In this document: positions 57,561-64,000 of the stretch, in pieces
Layout of the letters: every line of letters starts with the position of its first letter
How positions within the stretch are numbered: position 1 is the stretch's first letter
Assembly (NCBI GenBank): GCA_950295325.1
Contig: OX485807.1
Coordinates: 48,266,440 to 48,330,439 of the forward strand
Direction of reading: 5' to 3'
Source: Polytrichum commune
Taxonomy: Eukaryota; Streptophyta; Polytrichopsida; Polytrichales; Polytrichaceae
DNA: 64,000 nt
Position numbers and translations under genes: made by a program
The notes under the pieces: model-generated
Told to the model about the DNA's origin: nothing
What the model saw: only the letters and a program-made list of their open reading frames with translations
Databases searched by the model: none

Positions 57561-60069
57561 CAATGTGTGTGGAGGTGTCATGTCATGTCATGTGTGGCTA
57601 GCTCGTGCCTAAGGCGACCTTCATTCCTTATGGACTAGTGCACCACAATTATTGCGACGTTCTGTCAAGGCGGACAAGAAAAGGATAGCACCACTGTAGT
57701 GGACGTGTTGGCTTACAACTTTCTCTATTCTGGTCAGCTGGAGTGTAATATACGACGACGAGATTTCTCAAAAGCTTCGACGATCCCTTTTGTGAGTTGT
57801 TATGTAGCTCTTGAATCCATGTACTTGTAGACTTTTGAGAATCAAATCACATACTTACATCGAAGGTTGTCTTTGTCTTTGTCCACCACGGAAGGAGACA
57901 TTTTTAGTGACCTTCAAAATGAAATGGAAGTTTTTATAGGCTGGAATACACTTGAATTGTCTTTCAACTCAACTCGACTTGTGCCCGGAGTTGGTTGTTT
58001 TGAATACAACACCTTCCATCTTCGGAAAGTATAACCTGAAATCCTTTTGTTTGAGGAAACAAAGGTAACTATATGTCACAAATCAAACTTACTTCCTAAT
58101 GGAAGTGGTTGAAGTTAGTAAGGAAGTCGGGTTGTTTCATTTTGGCCTCAACTCTCTTCGCTTATGTTGGTTGTTTTGTGATCATGTACAACTCTTTTTG
58201 AAGGCAGATACAATGAACAATCGGTAACAATTTGAGAAATTATATCGAAAAGGTGTTTATGTGGAGGATTGTATAGAGCCATACATGTTGTCGATCCAAG
58301 GAAATATGGACAACAATTGTATATATTATTCGACCTGTGTAGCTTTGGAGGACTGTAGAAGTTTATGGTTGGATGATGTGGGATAAGGTTAAATTGTCTG
58401 ATGGGAGGGTGGACGTGTCAATTGTGATGCTAGGGATTGCATAAATTTGGAGTTGCCAGAAACTTGGAACTCACCATGATTTTGTGCAATTGGCTTCGCT
58501 CTTTTATCACCACAGGTATGTTCTCAATACTCATGAACTTTTGTTTGGGCTTACGTGTTTTGTTTCGTCTTATACACCGCTTGCACACCGTGAACGGCGG
58601 ACGTTTCCAAAAAATAGCCTCGTGTGTACGAGTCCCAACGATCCCAAACGTCTAACGTTCGGATAAAGTGTTCCAGTAGAAAGTCATGACTCACACACGA
58701 GGACATGAGCAACCAAAAAATTTGTCACCAATCGCAAGCCATAATTTTTGACAAGGAAAATAGCTTGGTCATTTGTGTTATTCTGTTTTGAGAGTCGTGG
58801 AACGATTCAAAATTTTGAATGACCGTGATCTTGGTCGACCGACGTTAGTGGTGTATTAGTTGTGAATGGGGAGTTTTTGGGCACGTGTGAGGAGTTAGGT
58901 GGTTGTTTCCATTCCTGGGCCTAACTTAGTATCACAGGGAGGAGTTGGTTTTGAGTTTCTCCATGTGGTGTTTCACTTGTGTTTCACTGCAATTGACAGA
59001 CTCCAAATAGATAGCGAAATGTTTCTCTAAATTCTAGAAGTGGAGAGATGGTTAAATCCATTCGTCATGGGTGTTGTCGGTATCAAGTCCGAGATTGTGA
59101 GTATCTTGATGTGGTGTTTTGGAGGGTGGGCTTGCATATATGAGAGTGGGATGTCTTTAAAGGCGGTTGCTTCCTCCGGTGTATTGTTCGATCTAGGTCC
59201 TTCATGTAACCACCCGGTTGTGTTGTTTTGGCTTTTGTCAAGATTTGTATTATGTACTATTCACTTTCCTTGCTATCTATGCATTGCTACGTCGTAGTTG
59301 AGAATAGTCGACCCAACTTCTTCTTGAGACCACCATGGTGTGTGTTGTTGGTGTATTAATTGTTACCCAGATACTTTATAAGTTGTATTTGTGCTGTGCT
59401 TTCGTCTTGGTTGAGAATGGGGACGTTTCTTGTCTATTCGGAAATCATTTGTGCATTAGACACTTATGTTGCTCTTTGTGATGCTTCAAAGATTGTGTTG
59501 CAAGTACATTGCAATCGTAGGGTAAAATGTTGTAGAGAGAACCCCTTCTCCCTCTACCCTTAGAATGGTTGCGATGTTGTGTTTGAAGGCTCTTGCTAGT
59601 TTTCTAAGGGTTTCTTACTATATATAAGGTTTGAAAGGCGAGTCAAGCAAACAAGGTATGCACAATGATATACTGAGTCTTCAATACTACTTAGGCGTCC
59701 ATATGTCTCACTCACTATCTAGATCAAGAGTAACGTCTTGCTCACAAAGTAAAGCCTAGGTGACATTTATCCCTAAACTGCAATGAGGCGTCCACATCAA
59801 AGTTGTTAAGCAAGCATTTAGTATGTCAACATTTGTTGAAGATTGTAATGTATGAGGGACTCAAGCTTGTTGGCAACATTTGTACATATTAGCATCATTT
59901 GCATGTCTTTCACATGATTTGCATTGATTATATGATTATGTTGATTGTATAACGTTGCCCATAGATTTGAATGAGGATGGGAAAATAATAAAAGTCGCAC
60001 ATTTGCATCATTTTATCTTCATTTTGTGCAATCAATTTCAATGCAGAATTTACTCAGTGTCACGAAGCT
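57561..60069. other. Upstream region of the TNL gene
   Basis: No gene supported. Near 58425-58475 the residues RDCINLELPETW are reminiscent of a plant LRR, possibly an eroded relative of the downstream gene, but they are a single short match between stops. Confidence 0.4.
59617..59630 (+). promoter_or_regulatory. Candidate TATA box
   Basis: TACTATATATAAGG about 440 bp upstream of the TNL start codon. It is the best match in the upstream region, though the distance is long unless there is a long 5' leader. Confidence 0.3.
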
Positions 60070-63000
60070 ATGGCGAGTGAGGCTAGTTGCTCCCACCATT
60101 CACCTATCACGATGGAAGCCACAAGGGAGAGTAAGATCCAATTTGAACCGAGGCATTTTGACTTGTTTAGAACTTTCCTTCTGTGAAATATTGGACTATT
60201 TCTTGTCCATACTAGAGGTTTTGATACTTTCTCATGGAGGGTACGAAGTGGACGACCTTTGGTAATATTATAGTTTGCAAAGTTAGACATTGCGGTGGCT
60301 TGTACCAATCAATCACCTTGTTGATGTGCAGATAAATTTGAAAAGTACGATGTTTTTTTAAGCCATAGAGGCCCAGACACAAAGACTGGGTTTGTGGGCT
60401 TTTTGTATGAGGACCTCAAAAAACATGGGTTGCAACCATACCTAGATTGCAAATCTATTCGTATTGGTGAAGAGTGTTGGAATTCTATTGAAGATGGAAT
60501 CAAGAATACTCCGATAGTTGTGGTGGTCTTTTCTGAGAGATATGCAGAGTCTGAATGGTGTTTGAAGGAACTACATGTCATGTTGGAGGCTCATTCATGC
60601 AAGATTCTTCCAATATTCTACAATGTGACGCCTTGGGATTTGCGTAATCCAGAAAGAGGTCAATTCAAAGATGGATTCGAGAAGTTGAAAAAGAAATTCA
60701 ACTCAAACCTTATAAATCAATGGAAAGCAGATTTGGAAGTAGCTTCTAAACTTATGGGTTGGGAGCACTCCGATAAATCGACCAGGTACTTTATCTCCAT
60801 AATATATCGTGTTGTGAAATGGTCTAGATGGTAACACTACATCATTCTTGACACTAGACCTAGAATGTTATCGTATGTGCATGTATTGTGCTATTAGATG
60901 TTTTAGATGTTTATTCTACATTATACTTATCTCAAATTAAATTTTATCATAATTTCTTGTTTATAGAAGCTTGGAAGTGGATTTGGTGGCGAAGGTTGTC
61001 AAAAAAGTATTGGAATTGGCGAACAAGTCATTGCCTTTGGATGTGGGTGAACATGTGGTTCGTCTAAAAGAAGTTGCCGACAAGTTGATTCAACGCCAAG
61101 TCTTCGAGAAGGGAGTTTCTGCATTAGGTGTGTGGGGAATGGGTGGAATTGGAAAGTCGACTTTGGCAAAAGAGTTATATAACCAATTGTGCAAAAGATT
61201 CGAAGCAAGTTGTTATGTTGAGGATGTAACAGACAAGATAATGCAAGGTCATGGAGTGGTGGAGATTCAAAAGCGGATGTTGGAAGATCTTTGTTCATTT
61301 ACAACCAAGAATTCTAACAAATCGGAGTTGAAACCTATTCTTGAAGAAAGGCTAAGCAAGAAAAAAATTGTTGTGGTCTTGGATGATGTTTCTAATGTTG
61401 AGATGCTGAATTCCATTATGACACGCAAGATGCTAAAAGAAGGTAGCGTATGCATTGTGACATCACGCGACAAGCGTGTGGTTGAAGTTTCGAACATATT
61501 TGAACCCATCGAGCAAGAGGTTTATGTTCATGACGTCGAAATGTTGAACATGGAAGATTCGAAACGTGTATTTACATCTTTTGCCTTTGCAAGGGATTGT
61601 GAAATGAGACCGAAATATGAAGCATTGGCGACAGAGATCAGTAAGCTATGTTGTGGAGTTCCATTGGTGTTGAAAGTTTACGGATGTCTCTTGAGGGGTG
61701 AGGTGGATTTGGATGTGTGGGAGGATGTGAAGAGCAGGTTGAATTCTGGTGGGATACTGGATGATACGAATATCTTGAAGTGTCTTCAAATCAGCTATAA
61801 TTCTCTCACAGAGAAAGAGAAAATGATGTTTTTGGATATTGCATGTGCTTTACTTGGAGAGTCAGAAGAGATGGGTATATGTGTTTGGAGATCACAAAAC
61901 TGGGAGCCTAGGTTGGGCGTCCGGAATCTTAAAAAGAAGGCACTCATTTCAGTGGATGGAAAAGGCCGCTTTACAATGCATGACCACTTAAGGGACATGG
62001 GACGCGAAATTGAAAGACTTGAAGCGGGGGATAGTACACGCCGCTTATGGATGCCTAAGTCCATATCATTATTGGAGGAGAGAGAGGTACACATTTTCAA
62101 TGGATAAGGTTTTTGATGTACATGTGAGCCATGGATTATGGACAAATCAATATTTGAACAACTAAATATATGAGCTTGATTGTGAAACTATCTAACATCA
62201 TTGGTTGTAAGCCATTGAAATCTATTCAACTTGACAAACACTTCAAAATCTTCATCACCTCTTTTAAGCAGAAAAACCAAATACGACGCCAAGCAAAGGT
62301 TGGTATGAATTTAACATAATTGATGGATGCTTCATCTTTGACCTAACTAACGTGAGTGTAAGATGAGTTATTATTTGAGGCATTATCGTACATGGTATAC
62401 ATATGGGAGAGTTATTATTTATCTTTGGTGTGTACATTTGGAAAAGCTAATATCAATAAATGTGAAGTAAAGGTGGATGTACAAGAGGGGGCCCTATGGT
62501 TTAAAGAACAAAATTGACAATAGATTGGTTAGTTTCACCAATTCACATTCTCATCCATTGTTGTCATATGGTAATTGTCCTCAATAATTACCATGTTCAT
62601 TCTTGTTAAGATTGGCATTTGGGTTCTAGGCTTTACAAATTGAAGGCTCTTGGAGAGCTCATGGGCTCCCTTGAATTTTTCTCTTTGGATTGTGGGTAAA
62701 TTATTGTGTTGAATTACATGTTATGCATGAAAAAATGTTCAATGACTTTCTCATTGGAAATTGAAAGTGGATTTTATATGTAATAAAGTCCTATTACGTT
62801 AATGATTTGTTATATTGTATATGTAGTGGAGGCGTTTATAACATTAAATTCAAAAGCTTAGTATGAATACACGAGTCCGTTTTCTACCATGCGGTTAGTA
62901 CGTGTATAATTATTTTTCTTTATAAACTTGTTGTATATAAGGGGTTTAATATTATTTAGGTATCAACTAGGAGTCCACATGCCGGGATCTTTGATCATAG

Positions 63001-64000
63001 CCGCAAGCTCATATGTGAACCATAAACGGCTTTGTAGAGCATGGCTATTGGACAAGTGTTATTGCATCTTGTCAAAGGTAGTCCCTTTTGGTGAAAGCCA
63101 AAAAGCCATAAAGGCCCATATGAAGATTGAAACCTTGGCCTAAACATGCATCCATTTGTGTTGTGAAAGGGGGGGGGGGCTACCTAGATCTTAGAAATGA
63201 AGTTGAACTTCCAATGCAAGGAAATTGATGGTAATAGTATATTAGAGTTAAATAATACATGTCAATAGCGATTTATGTTTATCTAAGCTTTATGCTAGAT
63301 AGAATAATTATTTAACGTCAAACTAAAATATATGTGACATGGATGGTTGTGTGCAGGCATTGCGTCATTCTCTTCAAACTTTGGTTATCACGCATTCAGA
63401 GCCTCTTATTGACCTTGCCTTTTCCGACATGAAGGAACTACGAATATTGATATGTGATGGCACCATCAATTTGATTTCAATACCACAAAATTTGCGTTGC
63501 CTCCATTATTTCGAAAACGAGTTAACGATTTGGGGTGTTTGGGGACAGAATATTCCAAAAGTACCCAAAAATAATCAATTGGCATTTTTGAATCGGTCAG
63601 GCGTTAAACGTAAAAATGGCTTTGAAAGTTTTTTTAATGAAAAGGCCATATCAGGCGTTACTCCAAAGCATAACAACTTGCGATACTTGCACCTTGTTGG
63701 GTGTGACTCATTACGGTCTTGCCCATGTGTGGGTGACTTATTTGCCTTGGAGGAACTTTCTTTTGAAGGGTGTCCGTACCTTGAAGAGTTGCCCAACCTA
63801 CAACAACTCACACATTTACGGAAGTTGAACATTGATGGATGTAAGTCAATCGTAGCGGTGCCGGGGTTAGGCAACTTAGTGGCCTTGGAGGAGTTTATAG
63901 CCTCAAATTGCGATGGTCTTGTTGCGTTGCCGGACATGCACAAGCTCACAAACTTACAAAGATTGGATTTGAGGAACTCCTATTCACTTAAAGGAGTTTC
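60070..64000 (+). CDS. TIR-NB-ARC-LRR immune receptor, 3' end outside window
   Basis: Predicted exons are 60070-60130, 60332-60785, 60967-62086 and 63357-64000+. All introns are GT-AG (donors GTAAGA, GTACTT, GTACAC; acceptors GTGCAG, TTATAG, GTGCAG), and the joined frame stays open. The start is ATG GCG AGT GAG. TIR, about residues 23-160: KYDVFLSHRGPDTK, then WCLKEL with Glu100 at the position of the catalytic Glu of plant TIR NADases. NB-ARC, about 200-520: P-loop GMGGIGKST (229-237), kinase-2 VVVLDDV (307-313), RNBS-B-like CIVTSRD, GLPL as CGVPLVL, MHD intact (509-511). LRRs begin at about residue 546 with HLVGCDSLRSCPCVGDLFAL and similar units. Intracellular NLRs of this type sense pathogen effectors; on activation the TIR cleaves NAD+ to signal cell death. 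Nothing in the visible part is broken. Intron 3 (1,270 bp) could hide another exon. Confidence 0.95.

Noticed and set aside
58425-58475. LRR-like residues RDCINLELPETW as a gene fragment
   Set aside because: One short match bounded by stops is too little to call a pseudogene.
62928-63143. 71-codon frame inside TNL intron 3 as an extra exon
   Set aside because: No matching splice sites in phase and no LRR pattern; exons 3 and 4 already join in frame without it.
1-64000. CRISPR arrays, operons or bacterial regulatory sites
   Set aside because: The tandem repeats lack unique spacers of uniform length and the sequence is plant nuclear DNA.

Overview
This window reads as nuclear DNA of a land plant: AT-rich, repeat-dense and almost gene-free. 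The reasons are a TIR-NB-ARC-LRR (TNL) resistance-type gene with GT-AG introns at the right edge, plant-type hAT, PIF/Harbinger and pogo-like transposon remnants, many MITE-like inverted-repeat elements, and decayed intergenic DNA typical of a large genome. I cannot place the species. A seedless plant or gymnosperm would fit, but that is a guess.

Layout. 1-446 is the 5' part of an unrecognised minus-strand gene running off the left edge. 590-2015, 10556-12300 and 12313-12840 are three copies of one repeat family (R1). It carries an ACGTCA-rich minisatellite and tandem units of about 93-117 bp with GGATGAAT...ATTCATCC palindromes. The second copy has been hit by two small inverted-repeat elements whose target duplications (TTAA, and 9 bp GCGCTAGAA) can be read, and the first copy preserves the empty sites. 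Around R1 lie a PIF/Harbinger transposase pseudogene (5298-5840), LINE 3' ends (6290-6450, 7300-7980 and 14730-15330) inside a block present twice in shuffled inverted form, an 88-bp tandem array (9791-10160), and an in-frame 231-bp tandem coding repeat (12850-13286). At 17681-18580 there are three tandem units of exactly 300 bp that run into a complete MITE of the TAGTGTAG family, whose other copies lie at 3906, 4390, 25567 and 56286.

The middle holds a hAT element bounded by a perfect 8-bp duplication (27874-28983), the C-terminus of a LINE with features of a restriction-like endonuclease (29422-30190), and a second hAT-like MITE (35862-36379). The 42-47.4 kb stretch looks less decayed. It has a four-unit tandem array of about 255 bp, three phase-compatible exons that could end a real gene (45076-45649), a possible 91-codon ORF, and a 560-580-bp tandem duplication.

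The right part has a pogo-like element remnant (48410-49247), a segmental duplication (50610-52591 against 54985-56211) with a possible tRNA-like SINE in each copy, a GC-rich patch (56880-57560), and the TNL gene (60070 to beyond 64000). Its four exons join in frame with intact TIR and NB-ARC motifs. It is the only gene here whose function I can state with confidence; the rest is mostly transposon history.
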